Source: Flavobacterium sp. 270 (GTDB lineage Bacteria > Bacteroidota > Bacteroidia > Flavobacteriales > Flavobacteriaceae). Taken from it: a DNA stretch of 64,000 nt. The stretch covers positions 62,001 to 126,000 of the forward strand of contig NZ_SODM01000006.1 in the NCBI RefSeq assembly GCF_004368785.1, in the 5' to 3' direction. The notes below the pieces were generated by a model that saw only the letters and a list, made by a program, of their open reading frames with translations, was not told the origin of the DNA and did not search any database. Positions 39,319 to 47,200 of the stretch are shown one piece after another (the first letter of the stretch is position 1; each line of letters starts with the position of its first letter). Position numbers and translations under genes: made by a program.

Positions 39319-40800
39319 CTAACTAAATTGATTAATATACTGCTGCACAACAGCATCCGTATTATCATGACGAATCTTTTTCTCCAAAGCAATTGGCGGA
39401 GCAGCCCTTTCAAGGCAATCCGAAATACCGCAAGTTTCGCAAGTCACGCCGACCAATCTTTTGGTAAGCGGTTTTCCGTCAATAAATTTAAATTTCTTTT
39501 TCATCGTTGGATTAATTAAAATTCCAACAGAAATACTTCTCACAAAATTTTCGGTAAAAGGATCTTTTGTAGCCGATGAAAAAACCAAATATTCGTTACC
39601 GCTATTGACGTAACTCGAAATCTGCGCATCAAAAAAATGAGGTTTATTTTGAATAATAGCTTCGTCAATAGTTTTTATTGAAACCCAGCGTCTGCAATAA
39701 TGCTCGTTGGTTTCGTTGGCGTGCGGTTCCTGCTGATTTGTAATGTGTAATTCTTTATTGATCTGATAAAAATCAGAACCGATTTTGTGTGATAATCTCA
39801 AGAAGAATAGGTTTTTCAGCTGAAAATCTTTCGGTAATAAATTGGTCAATCTTTGATAAAAAGATTCTGGAGAAACCTCAAAACTTTCAATCAAAGCCAC
39901 AAATTCCTCCGGTTTTGGCTGTTCATTATTCAAAAACAAATTGATTTTATCTACAACCAATTTTCTTGGCAATAATAAAGCACCTGCAAAATAAGAAGCG
40001 TAAAAATTATGCAGAACCTGATCAAAATTTTCAAACTTAATCCAGCTGAAAGTCAGTAATCTGTCTGATATTTTTAAGTAATTATAAGCAATTTCTTTAG
40101 CTAAAATAAAAGCTCTCTGCGGATCGTCAATTTCGGTAGAAAGTAATAAAGTTTTGCTTTTCGGAACATAAATCGAACGCAAATCTTCTAAAGCTTCCTG
40201 ATCTTTAAACGCAATTTCTTCAATTTTATACTCGTATTCTTCTTTTAGAATCGCTTCTAATTCTTCAATAGAAATCTTCGAATCCAAATTAATTTGAAAA
40301 GACTTCGAAAAAGCTATCACTTTTTCTTCTAAATCTTCAAAATAATTGCTGTGTGCTTCCTGATAAGAACGAAGTGCGGCCAGAAAGAAACTTTCGCGGC
40401 TTAAATTATAATGCTGTGCAATTTCAATTATCGTACTAATAAACGCATTGACTTTGGCTGGAGCATTCGCAATAATATCTATTAAATCCGCTTCTTGAAT
40501 TCCAAAAAGTTCTAGCGGAATCTCTTTTAAAATTCCCGATTTTAAGATTTCGCCGATCGGAGCGAGGTTATTATCAAGTTTTAAAGACACCATTTGGTCG
40601 TAAGAAACATCCAAATGTTTGCATAAAAGTAAAATTTTGTCCGCTTTTGGATATTTTTTTCCCTTTTCAATTTCGTTCAAATACGATTTTGAAAGGTTCG
40701 TCAATTTGGCTAAACCAAAAAGCGAAAGATTCTTCTGTACGCGAACCTGTTTGAGTTTTAGCCCGAAAATTAATTTGATGTAGTCTTTTTCGATATCCAT
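39319..40800 (-). CDS. XRE-type regulator of the RamB/ScfR (short-chain fatty acyl) family
   Basis: The 493-residue protein has an N-terminal XRE helix-turn-helix (about 11-70) with LKLKQVRVQKNLSLFGLAKLT. A middle region follows that includes an IrrE N-terminal-like (ImmA/IrrE family) section with FILAKEIAYNYLKI. The C-terminal domain carries the cysteine group CETCGISDC near residue 458 and ERAAPP. RamB-type regulators of this build control the glyoxylate shunt in Actinobacteria. Here the gene is divergent from aceB and upstream of aceA, which supports the same role. An AAAARACACTTTT motif lies in both its own and the aceB promoter, so self-regulation is likely. Confidence 0.9.
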   Translation of the reverse strand: MDIEKDYIKLIFGLKLKQVRVQKNLSLFGLAKLTNLSKSYLNEIEKGKKYPKADKILLLCKHLDVSYDQMVSLKLDNNLAPIGEILKSGILKEIPLELFGIQEADLIDIIANAPAKVNAFISTIIEIAQHYNLSRESFFLAALRSYQEAHSNYFEDLEEKVIAFSKSFQINLDSKISIEELEAILKEEYEYKIEEIAFKDQEALEDLRSIYVPKSKTLLLSTEIDDPQRAFILAKEIAYNYLKISDRLLTFSWIKFENFDQVLHNFYASYFAGALLLPRKLVVDKINLFLNNEQPKPEEFVALIESFEVSPESFYQRLTNLLPKDFQLKNLFFLRLSHKIGSDFYQINKELHITNQQEPHANETNEHYCRRWVSIKTIDEAIIQNKPHFFDAQISSYVNSGNEYLVFSSATKDPFTENFVRSISVGILINPTMKKKFKFIDGKPLTKRLVGVTCETCGISDCLERAAPPIALEKKIRHDNTDAVVQQYINQFS

Positions 40801-40804
40801 AAAT

Positions 40805-40837
40805 CAAATATAAATAATTAAAATGAATAACCGCCAA
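40805..40837 (-). promoter_or_regulatory. Putative promoter of the RamB/ScfR-type gene
   Basis: On the minus strand TTG (40835-40837) is followed after 22 bp by TATATTTG (40805-40812), a perfect -7 box. The box ends 4 bp before the ATG, so the start site would fall at or next to the ATG, predicting a leaderless message. Confidence 0.5.
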
Positions 40838-40971
40838 AAGTGTTTTTTTAAAATTTAGCGAACGTTCGCTTGTTTTGTAAAAAACTTTTTCCTAACATTG
40901 TAGTGTAAAACTTATTAGCTATAAAATTGTTATTGAATGATTTAGGTTGAAATGTTTTAAAAGACACTTTT
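40836..40971. promoter_or_regulatory. Operator region between the RamB/ScfR-type gene and aceB
   Basis: Two signals are seen. A perfect 14-bp palindrome, AGCGAACGTTCGCT, lies at 40857-40870. A 13-bp motif AAAA(A/G)ACACTTTT occurs at 40836-40848 (minus strand, 35 bp from the regulator ATG) and 40959-40971 (plus strand, 26 bp from the aceB ATG), matching at 12 of 13 bases and oriented the same way relative to each gene. A weaker AACACTTT is at 42744-42751 before aceA. The palindrome resembles the GCAAA-n-TTTGC type of site known for actinobacterial RamB. Confidence 0.55.
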
Positions 40972-40997
40972 TAATCAATTAAAAAAAATGTACAGCT

Positions 40998-42599
40998 ATG
41001 AAAAACCAATTAGAGATTACCGACACGGCTATGGAATTTTTAGCCGAAAAAAAGCTTTCTTATCCAAAAATCTGGACAGACAAAGCAATTGTTTTTATAA
41101 CGGAACTGCACAGAAAATTCGAATCACAACGAAAACTACTGCTTTTACAAAGAGACCAAAAACAAGTCGGTTTTGATCAGGGAATAATGCCGGTTTTTCC
41201 GCCAGAAACTAAAAGTATCAGAGAAAGTAGTTGGACGGCTGGCGAAACTCCAAAAGATTTATTAGACAGAAGAGTAGAAATTACCGGGCCAGTTGATCGT
41301 AAAATGATTATCAACGCTTTAAATTCCGGAGCTAAAACTTTTATGGCCGATTTTGAAGATAGTACATCTCCAACTTGGCAAAATTTAATGGACGGACAAT
41401 TGAATTTAATTGATGCTGTAAACAAAACTATTTCTTTTACAGATGAAGCAAAAAACAAATCATATCAATTAAATGAAAAAATCGCGACGCTGATTGTTCG
41501 CCCGAGAGGTTTGCATCTTTTAGAGAAACATATTTTGATTGAAGGAAATGAAGTTTCTGGTTCTTTGGTTGATTTTGGGTTATATATTTTTCACAATCAT
41601 AAAAGGCTGTTAGAAAATAATTCTGGACCATATTTCTACATTCCGAAATTAGAACATTATCTGGAAGCACGCTGGTGGAATATGGTAATTGATTTTACAG
41701 AAGATTATCTGAAACTAGAAAGAGGAACCATAAAAGTGACGGTTTTAATTGAAACTATAACAGCTAGTTTTCAATTGGATGAAATTATCTACGAATTAAA
41801 AGAACATATTGTTGGTTTGAATTGTGGACGTTGGGATTATATTTTCTCATACATCAAAAAGTTCAGAAAAAATCCAAAGTTCATAGTTCCAGATCGCGAC
41901 CAGGTTACAATGACTTCGCCTTTTATGAATGCGTATTCGAATTTGGTAATTCAAAGATGTCATAAAAGAGGAATTCATGCAATTGGCGGAATGGCGGCGC
42001 AGATTCCGATTAAGAATAATGAGGAAGCAAATGCAACCGCTTTCGCGAAAGTGAAAACCGATAAAGAACGTGAAGTTCGAAACGGCCACGACGGAACTTG
42101 GGTGGCACATCCAGATTTGGTTCCGTTAGCAAAAGCAGTTTTTGATGCTGGAATGCCGACTCCAAATCAAATTCATATCAAAAGAGAACACCGCAAAATT
42201 ACTGAAGCCGATTTGATTGAACCACCAATTGGAATTATTACGGAAAACGGCGTTCGAAAAAATATAAATGTTGGGGTTTTGTATTTGGCTTCATGGCTGA
42301 ACGGTCAAGGCGCAGCGGCACTTCACAATTTGATGGAAGATGCAGCAACGGCAGAAATTTCAAGATCGCAGTTGTGGCAATGGCTTCAGAACAAAGTGGT
42401 TTTGGATAATGGAAAACAGTTGAATCTGGCTTATTATCACGAATTGGCTTTGGATGAATTCGATAAAATAAAAACGGAATTGGGAGAAGACAATTACGAA
42501 AATCGTCAATTTCCTTTAGCGGAAAAAGTACTGGAAAGATTAGTTGTAAATACTGATTTTGTTGACTTTTTGACGATTCCGTGTTACAAATATTTATAA
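40998..42599 (+). CDS. aceB: Malate synthase A
   Basis: Malate synthase condenses glyoxylate with acetyl-CoA to malate, the second step of the glyoxylate shunt. The 533-residue protein is of the A type: signature region KRGIHAIGGMAAQIPI (about 327-342), FMADFEDSTSPTW (about 115-127), and the NGTWVAHPDL-like DGTWVAHPDL segment. The conserved Asp of the C-terminal end lies in AATAEISRSQLWQW. It is followed by aceA 181 bp downstream. The gap holds AATCTGC words (about 42617-42640 and 42663-42682) and the possible third operator. Confidence 0.96.
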   Translation: MKNQLEITDTAMEFLAEKKLSYPKIWTDKAIVFITELHRKFESQRKLLLLQRDQKQVGFDQGIMPVFPPETKSIRESSWTAGETPKDLLDRRVEITGPVDRKMIINALNSGAKTFMADFEDSTSPTWQNLMDGQLNLIDAVNKTISFTDEAKNKSYQLNEKIATLIVRPRGLHLLEKHILIEGNEVSGSLVDFGLYIFHNHKRLLENNSGPYFYIPKLEHYLEARWWNMVIDFTEDYLKLERGTIKVTVLIETITASFQLDEIIYELKEHIVGLNCGRWDYIFSYIKKFRKNPKFIVPDRDQVTMTSPFMNAYSNLVIQRCHKRGIHAIGGMAAQIPIKNNEEANATAFAKVKTDKEREVRNGHDGTWVAHPDLVPLAKAVFDAGMPTPNQIHIKREHRKITEADLIEPPIGIITENGVRKNINVGVLYLASWLNGQGAAALHNLMEDAATAEISRSQLWQWLQNKVVLDNGKQLNLAYYHELALDEFDKIKTELGEDNYENRQFPLAEKVLERLVVNTDFVDFLTIPCYKYL

Positions 42600-42780
42600 T
42601 CTTATTCTAAATAAATCCGCTCAATCTGCTCAATCTGCGGGCTAAAAATTTTCACGCAAATTTAGCAGATCAGGCAGATAAAATGAGAATAAAAAGATTT
42701 TCGCAGATTGTTTTTATCGATTGAAAATTGATAACTGCGACTGAACACTTTACTTACTAACCACTTTAACTATAACATTT

Positions 42781-44061
42781 ATGAAAACAACAGAAGACAG
42801 AATTCAGGAATTGATTAACGATTGGATTACAAACCCGAGATGGAAAGGCGTTGAGCGTCCTTATACTGCAACAGAAGTAGTTACGCTACAAGGTTCATAT
42901 CAAATTGAGCATTCTATTGCCAAAATGGGAGCGCAAAAATTATGGAGAAAGTTAAAAAATCAGGATTATGTTGCCGGGTTGGGGGCTTTAACAGGAAATC
43001 AAGCCATTCAGGAAGTTGATGCGGGATTAGAAGCGATTTATTTAAGTGGATGGCAAGTTGCGGCCGACGCAAATCTGGCGGGAGAAATGTATCCAGATCA
43101 ATCGCTTTATCCGGTAAACAGTGTGCCGATGGTGGTTAAGAAAATTAATAATGCTTTATTGCGCGCTGACCAAATTCAGACCGTAAATAATATTGAAGAT
43201 AAAAAAGATTATTTGGTTCCGATTGTGGCTGATGCCGAGGCTGGTTTTGGTGGCAATCTAAATGCTTTCGAATTAATGAAATCGATGATCGAAGCCGGAG
43301 CTTCTGGTGTTCATTTTGAAGATCAATTAAGTTCTGCTAAAAAATGCGGGCATCTTGGCGGAAAGGTTTTAGTACCGACTCAAGAAGCGATTAATAAACT
43401 GATTGCAGCACGACTGGCTTCTGACGTTATGGGAGTTTCGACTTTGATTGTGGCAAGAACAGATGCTGATGCGGCGAATTTATTAACGAGCGATGCAGAT
43501 CCGCGTGACGCTAAATTTATTACAGGGGAAAAAACAAATGAAGGTTTCTTCTACGTAAAAAATGGAATCGATCAGGGAATTGCGAGAGGTTTGAGTTATG
43601 CACCATATGCTGATTTAATCTGGATGGAAACCAGCAATCCTGATTTGGTTTACGCTAAAAAGTTTGCTGATGCCATGAAAAAAGAATTTCCAGATAAAAT
43701 GTTAGCCTACAATTGTTCGCCTTCTTTTAACTGGGCTGCAAAATTATCTGTTGCCGAAATGGAAACGTTTAGAGAAGATTTGGCTGCAATGGGTTATAAA
43801 TTCCAATTCATCACTTTGGCAGGTTTTCATGCTTTAAATACGAGTATGTTCGAATTGTCTAAAGCATACAAAGAACGTGGCATGGCAGGTTATTCTGAAT
43901 TGCAGGAAAGAGAATTTGCTTTACAAAAAAACGGATTCAGAGCTGTAAAACACCAAGCGTTTGTTGGAACTTCGTATTTTGACGCTGTTCAAAATACGAT
44001 TACAATAGGAAAATCAACAACAACGGCAATGAAACATTCTACAGAGGTTGAGCAATTTTAA
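42781..44061 (+). CDS. aceA: Isocitrate lyase
   Basis: Isocitrate lyase splits isocitrate to succinate and glyoxylate, allowing growth on acetate or fatty acids. The 426-residue protein has the catalytic motif KKCGH at 187-191 (Cys189) and the metal-site region PIVADAEAGFGG. GADLIWxET appears as YADLIWMETSNPD, and NCSPSFNW lies near residue 319. With aceB and the divergent regulator it makes a complete glyoxylate shunt module. It is followed by a terminator. Confidence 0.97.
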   Translation: MKTTEDRIQELINDWITNPRWKGVERPYTATEVVTLQGSYQIEHSIAKMGAQKLWRKLKNQDYVAGLGALTGNQAIQEVDAGLEAIYLSGWQVAADANLAGEMYPDQSLYPVNSVPMVVKKINNALLRADQIQTVNNIEDKKDYLVPIVADAEAGFGGNLNAFELMKSMIEAGASGVHFEDQLSSAKKCGHLGGKVLVPTQEAINKLIAARLASDVMGVSTLIVARTDADAANLLTSDADPRDAKFITGEKTNEGFFYVKNGIDQGIARGLSYAPYADLIWMETSNPDLVYAKKFADAMKKEFPDKMLAYNCSPSFNWAAKLSVAEMETFREDLAAMGYKFQFITLAGFHALNTSMFELSKAYKERGMAGYSELQEREFALQKNGFRAVKHQAFVGTSYFDAVQNTITIGKSTTTAMKHSTEVEQF

Positions 44062-44070
44062 TTCACAAAA

Positions 44071-44103
44071 AAAAACACGGTTCTTGAGCCGTGTTTTTGT
44101 TTT
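44071..44103 (+). terminator. Terminator after aceA
   Basis: A 10-bp stem (44071-44080 with 44089-44098, AAAAACACGG arm) has an 8-nt loop and a T-rich tail. A-richness on the left also gives T on the minus strand. Confidence 0.85.
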
Positions 44104-44105
44104 TT

Positions 44106-44257
44106 TGCCACAGATTACACAGATTAAAAGGATTTTTTTTTTCGCCACGAATTACACGAATTACGCTAATTTTTATTTCAATTTTTGAGTAAACTAATTC
44201 GTGCAATTCGTGTAATTTGTGGCAAACTTTTTTAAATCATTTTAAATCTGTGGCAAA
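44106..44257. repeat. Two-layer palindromic repeat (GCCACAGATT / GCCACGAATT families)
   Basis: The outer arms are TGCCACAGATT (44106 onward) and AATCTGTGGCA (44245-44255). Inside lies a separate palindrome, GCCACGAATTACACGAATT (44144-44162) against AATTCGTGCAATTCGTGTAA (44196-44215, continuing to 44223). It fills the gap between the aceA terminator and the Crp/Fnr gene stop. Confidence 0.8.
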
Positions 44258-44259
44258 AA

Positions 44260-44835
44260 CTATTTTTTTAATAATCTAGCTTTCATTTTGCTAAAAAATT
44301 CTGGCGTAACTCCGATAAACGAAGCAATTTGTTTTTGAGGAACTTTGTGAATTAGCGTTCCGTATTTTTTAGTAAATTTTTCAAAGCGCTCTTCTGCTGG
44401 CAAGCTCAAATTGTCCATTAATCTTTGTTGATTGGCAACTAATGAATTTTCAATCAGAATTCTGAAAAAGCGTTCCAGTTTTGGAATCTCCAAATACAAT
44501 TGTTCCTGATTTTCTTTAGATAAAGAAACTACTTCAGCTTCTTCTAAAACTTCAATAAAAAGCTGTCCCGGTTTTTGAGAAAAATAACTGTACATATCAC
44601 TCATCCACCAGCCTTCGCAAGCAAATGATAATACGTGTTCGACAATATTATCGTTGATGTTGAAACTTCTTAGAATACCGGAATTTACGAAATAAGAATG
44701 TTTGCAGACTTCACCTGCGTTTAGCAAAATAGTTTTTGCTTTATAAGTATGAGTTTCAGTTTTAGATAAAAAAAGTGCCTGTTCTTCTGGAGTCAGCGAA
44801 ACGTGTTTGGCAATGTTTTCGAGAATCAATGCCAT
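44260..44835 (-). CDS. Crp/Fnr family transcriptional regulator
   Basis: The 191-residue protein has a cyclic-nucleotide-binding-like beta roll (about 20-125, with KAKTILLNAGEVCKHSYFVNSGILRSF) and a short C-terminal helix-turn-helix (about 160-191, KQIASFIGVTPEFFSKMKARL). The phosphate-binding cassette Arg of true cAMP receptors is not evident, and there is no N-terminal Fnr cysteine set. The ligand is therefore unknown. It ends a tight four-gene operon, one base after a DUF6370 gene. Its Crp-type dimer makes it a candidate binder of the CTTAA-N6-TTAAG sites about 6-7 kb away (inference). Confidence 0.9.
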   Translation of the reverse strand: MALILENIAKHVSLTPEEQALFLSKTETHTYKAKTILLNAGEVCKHSYFVNSGILRSFNINDNIVEHVLSFACEGWWMSDMYSYFSQKPGQLFIEVLEEAEVVSLSKENQEQLYLEIPKLERFFRILIENSLVANQQRLMDNLSLPAEERFEKFTKKYGTLIHKVPQKQIASFIGVTPEFFSKMKARLLKK

Positions 44836-44836
44836 A

Positions 44837-45157
44837 TTATTTTTTTTCGTCGATTAATGCAAAAGAAGTTGCTAGAAAGCGATTCCCTTTTATTTCTCCT
44901 GTAACAGTAGCTTTTTTGATTGCGTTGCAAAAACCATCTTTGGCATGTGCATCACCATGTTGATCAATTTTTGTTCCGTCAACAAAATATGATTTTCCAT
45001 CAATACGAACGGCTAAATCACAACTTTTACCTTTCATTCCGAATTGACATTCTCCGCAAGAAGCTTCAACGATTGTTGGTTTGTCGAATTTCTTTTTGTC
45101 TTGTGCTTGAGTAGCAATTCCAATAAATAAGAATGTGGCTAATAGTATATTTTTCAT
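44837..45157 (-). CDS. DUF6370 family exported protein
   Basis: The 106-residue protein has a signal peptide (ending near ATQAQ) and the DUF6370 pattern: CGECQFGMKGKSCDLAV, then YFVDGTKIDQHGDAHAKDGFCNAI, then ATVTGEI. Four conserved Cys and two His suggest a metal site or disulfides in the periplasm. The function is unknown. It lies 2 bp after purT and 1 bp before the Crp/Fnr gene, so all are probably translated from one message. Confidence 0.85.
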   Translation of the reverse strand: MKNILLATFLFIGIATQAQDKKKFDKPTIVEASCGECQFGMKGKSCDLAVRIDGKSYFVDGTKIDQHGDAHAKDGFCNAIKKATVTGEIKGNRFLATSFALIDEKK

Positions 45158-45159
45158 GT

Positions 45160-46320
45160 TTAAGAGTTTACGGTTATTAATTTTGCAGTTTCTTTGGCGC
45201 GTTCTACAATTTCTTCAATTGGAGTTGCCAAAGAATCAGAACTTAAAACAACGCCCATTCTGCGGTAAGGCCTTGAAGTTGGTTTTCCAAAAATCCTGAA
45301 ATCAGTTTTAGGTAACGCTGCCACTTTTTCTATTCCGCTAAAAGTTGGGTTTGCAGAATCTGCTGATGCTAAAAGTACGGCACTTGCTCCAGCTCTTTCT
45401 AAAGTGATTTCGAAAATTGGAAGACTTAAGATAGCTCTTAAATGCAATTCAAACTCGTTGAAATTCTGCGTTCCTGCTAAAGTTACCATTCCGGTATCGT
45501 GCGGACGCGGAGAAAGTTCAGAGAAATAAACGCCTTCATTAGTCAGGAAAAATTCAACACCAAAAAGTCCCGCGCCGCCAAGTGCTTCGGTAATTTTTTC
45601 GGCCATATCCTGCGCTTCGTACAAATCTTTTTCGGATACCAAAGCCGGCTGCCAGCTTTCCTGATAATCGCCTCTTTCTTGTCTGTGACCAATTGGCGCG
45701 CAAAATAATGTTGGGTTATTATTTTGAGTAATCGTTAAAAGCGTAATTTCTGAATTGAAATCTACAAACGCCTCAACAATTACTTCGATAACATCACCAC
45801 GCGAACCTGCAACAGCATATTCCCAGGCTTTTAAAATATCTTCCTGAGTTTTAATTGTCGATTGTCCTTTTCCTGATGAAGACATTAAAGGTTTTACGAC
45901 ACAAGGAATTCCAACCTCCTGAACCGCTTTTTGCAATTCGTCGGCAGAAGTGGCGTATTGATATTTAGCGGTTTTTAAACCTAATTCTTTGGATGCTAAA
46001 TCACGAATAGCTTTACGATTCATGGTGAAGTTTGCCGCTTTCGCTGAAGGAACAACGGTAATTCCCTGTTTTTCGTAATCGTAAAAACGTTCTGTGCGAA
46101 TGGCTTCTATTTCGGGAACGATAAAATCTGGATTGTGTTTGGCTACGATTCTGTCTAAAGCGTCGCCGTCGAGCATATTGATAACTTCAAAACCGTGTGC
46201 GACCTGCATGGCCGGTGCATTTTCGTAACTATCAACTGCTATTATGGTTTGTCCGATTCGTTGTGCGGCGATAGTGAATTCTTTTCCTAATTCGCCTGAA
46301 CCTAGGAGTAGTATTTTCAT
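45160..46320 (-). CDS. purT: Formate-dependent phosphoribosylglycinamide formyltransferase
   Basis: PurT makes formyl-GAR in purine synthesis using formate and ATP in place of formyl-tetrahydrofolate. The 386-residue ATP-grasp enzyme has the N-terminal ILLLGSGELGKE (2-13), VPEIEAI, MSSSGKGQS (about 155-163), VEVIVEAFVDF-like IEVIVEAFVDF, and SELSPRPHDTGMVT. The ATG at 46320 is used because the longer open frame upstream adds 80 residues unlike any PurT. Its ATG overlaps the stop of the upstream membrane protein gene as ATGA. Confidence 0.96.
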   Translation of the reverse strand: MKILLLGSGELGKEFTIAAQRIGQTIIAVDSYENAPAMQVAHGFEVINMLDGDALDRIVAKHNPDFIVPEIEAIRTERFYDYEKQGITVVPSAKAANFTMNRKAIRDLASKELGLKTAKYQYATSADELQKAVQEVGIPCVVKPLMSSSGKGQSTIKTQEDILKAWEYAVAGSRGDVIEVIVEAFVDFNSEITLLTITQNNNPTLFCAPIGHRQERGDYQESWQPALVSEKDLYEAQDMAEKITEALGGAGLFGVEFFLTNEGVYFSELSPRPHDTGMVTLAGTQNFNEFELHLRAILSLPIFEITLERAGASAVLLASADSANPTFSGIEKVAALPKTDFRIFGKPTSRPYRRMGVVLSSDSLATPIEEIVERAKETAKLITVNS

Positions 46321-46805
46321 TTTGTTGAATTTAAAGTTTGGGAGTTTTGACTCATTTTTACAATTACTAAACTGCTTAAAAATGTTAGAATCATTAATGA
46401 AAATGACAGGAAGAGAATCATTAGTAATGAAAATACAATTTGATCTAAAAATTGTGATTGCAATGGAGCAGATGTTCCATTTATAAATTTTCCGATTATA
46501 TAAAGTGTAGAAAGAGCTATAATAAGTTTTGAGCTTACTGCAAAAGAAAATTGAGAGCAAGCTTTAAAATAAGAGATTTGATTTAATAAAAAGCTGAGTT
46601 TTTTTGCTGAATGCCAGAAAAGAAAAACTACAAATAAAGGAAATAGAATTCCCCAAAAGATTGGATTCCAAAATAGACCAAAGTCGTAGATTTGAATACA
46701 CAAATCGGTAAAATAACTTTCTGAAAATATAAATAATGGAAAAATTGAGCATACTAAGAATCCTGCGATAATTGAGTATTTCTTAATACTGTTTTTTGAT
46801 TCCAT
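46317..46805 (-). CDS. Four-helix membrane protein, function unknown
   Basis: The 162-residue protein has four hydrophobic segments (about 10-28, 44-64, 88-108 and 118-150), short loops and a polar C-terminal tail (KMSQNSQTLNSTK). It resembles DUF2975-type small membrane proteins in layout, but I see no diagnostic motif. Its stop codon overlaps the purT start by 4 bp (ATGA), so translation is probably coupled. It is the first gene of the purT operon. Confidence 0.65.
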   Translation of the reverse strand: MESKNSIKKYSIIAGFLVCSIFPLFIFSESYFTDLCIQIYDFGLFWNPIFWGILFPLFVVFLFWHSAKKLSFLLNQISYFKACSQFSFAVSSKLIIALSTLYIIGKFINGTSAPLQSQFLDQIVFSLLMILFLSFSLMILTFLSSLVIVKMSQNSQTLNSTK

Positions 46806-46905
46806 GGAAGATGTTTTTAAAAAGTAAAGATAAATAAAATGAGAATTATTCTCACGCAGATTTTGCAGATTCGGGGGATTATTTTTAATAATTAAGATTG
46901 ATTTG

Positions 46906-47031
46906 AATTGCCTCCAGCTTTAGCTGGAGGAGAAGATGGAAGTTTGCAGGGCTTTAGCCAAACTCAGATATGTTTGGCTAAAGCCCCTATGATAGAATCT
47001 TATAAACCTCCAGCTAAAGCTGTAGGCAATT
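46906..47031. repeat. Nested palindrome with CCTCCAGCTTTAGCTGGAGG unit
   Basis: The outer arms (46906-46930 with 47007-47031) match at 24 of 25 positions. A second perfect 15-bp hairpin lies inside (46949-46963 with 46972-46986, GGGCTTTAGCCAAAC arm). The left outer arm is itself a near-perfect short palindrome. The structure fills the gap between the membrane protein gene and repeat element B. No gene is seen. Confidence 0.85.
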
Positions 47032-47069
47032 GATATTTCTTTAAAATAATATTATCTCATTTACCGTTT

Positions 47070-47155
47070 GCGTGAGGGATAGAAGTGGAAAGCCCGGAGC
47101 CTGACGGAGGAAGTGCGAGGACTTGTAACGGATAGCCCGACCCGGAGGGACACGC
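47070..47155 (-). repeat. Post-terminator structured element, copy B
   Basis: On the minus strand it reads GCGTG...GGGTCGGGCTATCCG...TTTCCACTTCTATCCCTCA...CGC. The end stem is GCGTG/CACGC. The internal arm can close with AAGTCC/GGGCTT. It follows the U32 peptidase terminator in the direction of that gene. Confidence 0.75.
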
Positions 47156-47164
47156 CAAAATAAA

Positions 47165-47195
47165 AAACCGATACTTCTTTTGAAAGTATCGGTTT
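47165..47195 (-). terminator. Terminator after the U32 peptidase gene
   Basis: A perfect 12-bp stem (47165-47176 with 47184-47195, AAACCGATACTT arm) is followed on the minus strand by TTTTTTATTTT, then by element B. Confidence 0.85.
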
Positions 47196-47200
47196 GTATA

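Noticed and set aside
41177..42110. Several frames antisense to aceB
   Set aside because: aceB is a complete, clearly identified gene across the whole stretch; the antisense frames are shadows.
46321..46560. N-terminal 80-residue extension of PurT
   Set aside because: The extra part is the antisense of the membrane protein gene and unlike PurT; the ATG at 46320 with the ATGA overlap fits better.
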